Shown here: positions 6,154 through 6,157 of the stretch, one piece after another | How positions within the stretch are numbered: the stretch's first letter is position 1 | Layout of the letters: every line of letters begins with the position of its first letter | NCBI GenBank assembly: GCA_015489265.1 | Contig: WFZY01000337.1 | Span: 1-6,157, forward strand | DNA from: Flavobacteriaceae bacterium | GTDB taxonomy: Bacteria > Bacteroidota > Bacteroidia > Flavobacteriales > Flavobacteriaceae | DNA: 6,157 bases | Direction of reading: 5' to 3' | Program-made: the position numbers and the translations under genes | The notes under the pieces: model-generated | Told to the model about the DNA's origin: nothing | Databases searched by the model: none | Seen by the model: only the letters and a program-made list of their open reading frames with translations

Positions 6154-6157
6154 ACAA

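Overview
The window looks like a Bacteroidota chromosome, probably a member of the Flavobacteriia. It is AT-rich (about 38% GC by eye). Several gene starts are preceded by matches to the Bacteroidota -7 promoter element (TAnnTTTG), and Shine-Dalgarno sites are weak or absent. The proteins are typical of the phylum: a SusC-era style TonB receptor, a lipoprotein with a charged stretch right after the lipobox cysteine, and a UMF1-type MFS transporter. I cannot name a genus.

Layout: positions 1-131 hold a short intergenic repeat cluster, with three copies of an ACCCCGAAGGGGT core, two of them arranged as a strong hairpin. A UMF1/Atg22-like MFS transporter follows (223-1545, +). The next 345 bases without a coding sequence are filled by a candidate promoter with a 9-bp dyad, a textbook cobalamin riboswitch (aptamer 1680-1844) and a downstream hairpin (1864-1878) that probably acts as its expression platform. 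The riboswitch controls two genes separated by 5 nt: a BtuB-like TonB-dependent outer-membrane receptor (1891-3711) and a YncE/DUF5074-type beta-propeller lipoprotein (3717-4775), best explained as BtuG. A long bidirectional hairpin terminator (4806-4848) separates this operon from a convergent minus-strand pair: a UPF0173 metallo-beta-lactamase-fold hydrolase (6028-5345), followed 18 nt later by a small exported protein of unknown function that starts with GTG (5326-4865). The last 130 bases hold the promoter of that pair and, at the right edge, a possible promoter pointing out of the window.

The functional core is vitamin B12 capture. BtuG would sit on the cell surface and bind corrinoid, BtuB would take it through the outer membrane using TonB energy, and adequate intracellular B12 would shut off expression through the riboswitch. 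No inner-membrane BtuCDF genes are present in the window. The system is known in outline from Bacteroides. The least explained items are the dyad where a -33 box should be, the repeat cluster, the unknown exported protein, and a strong excess of the tetranucleotide CCGG.
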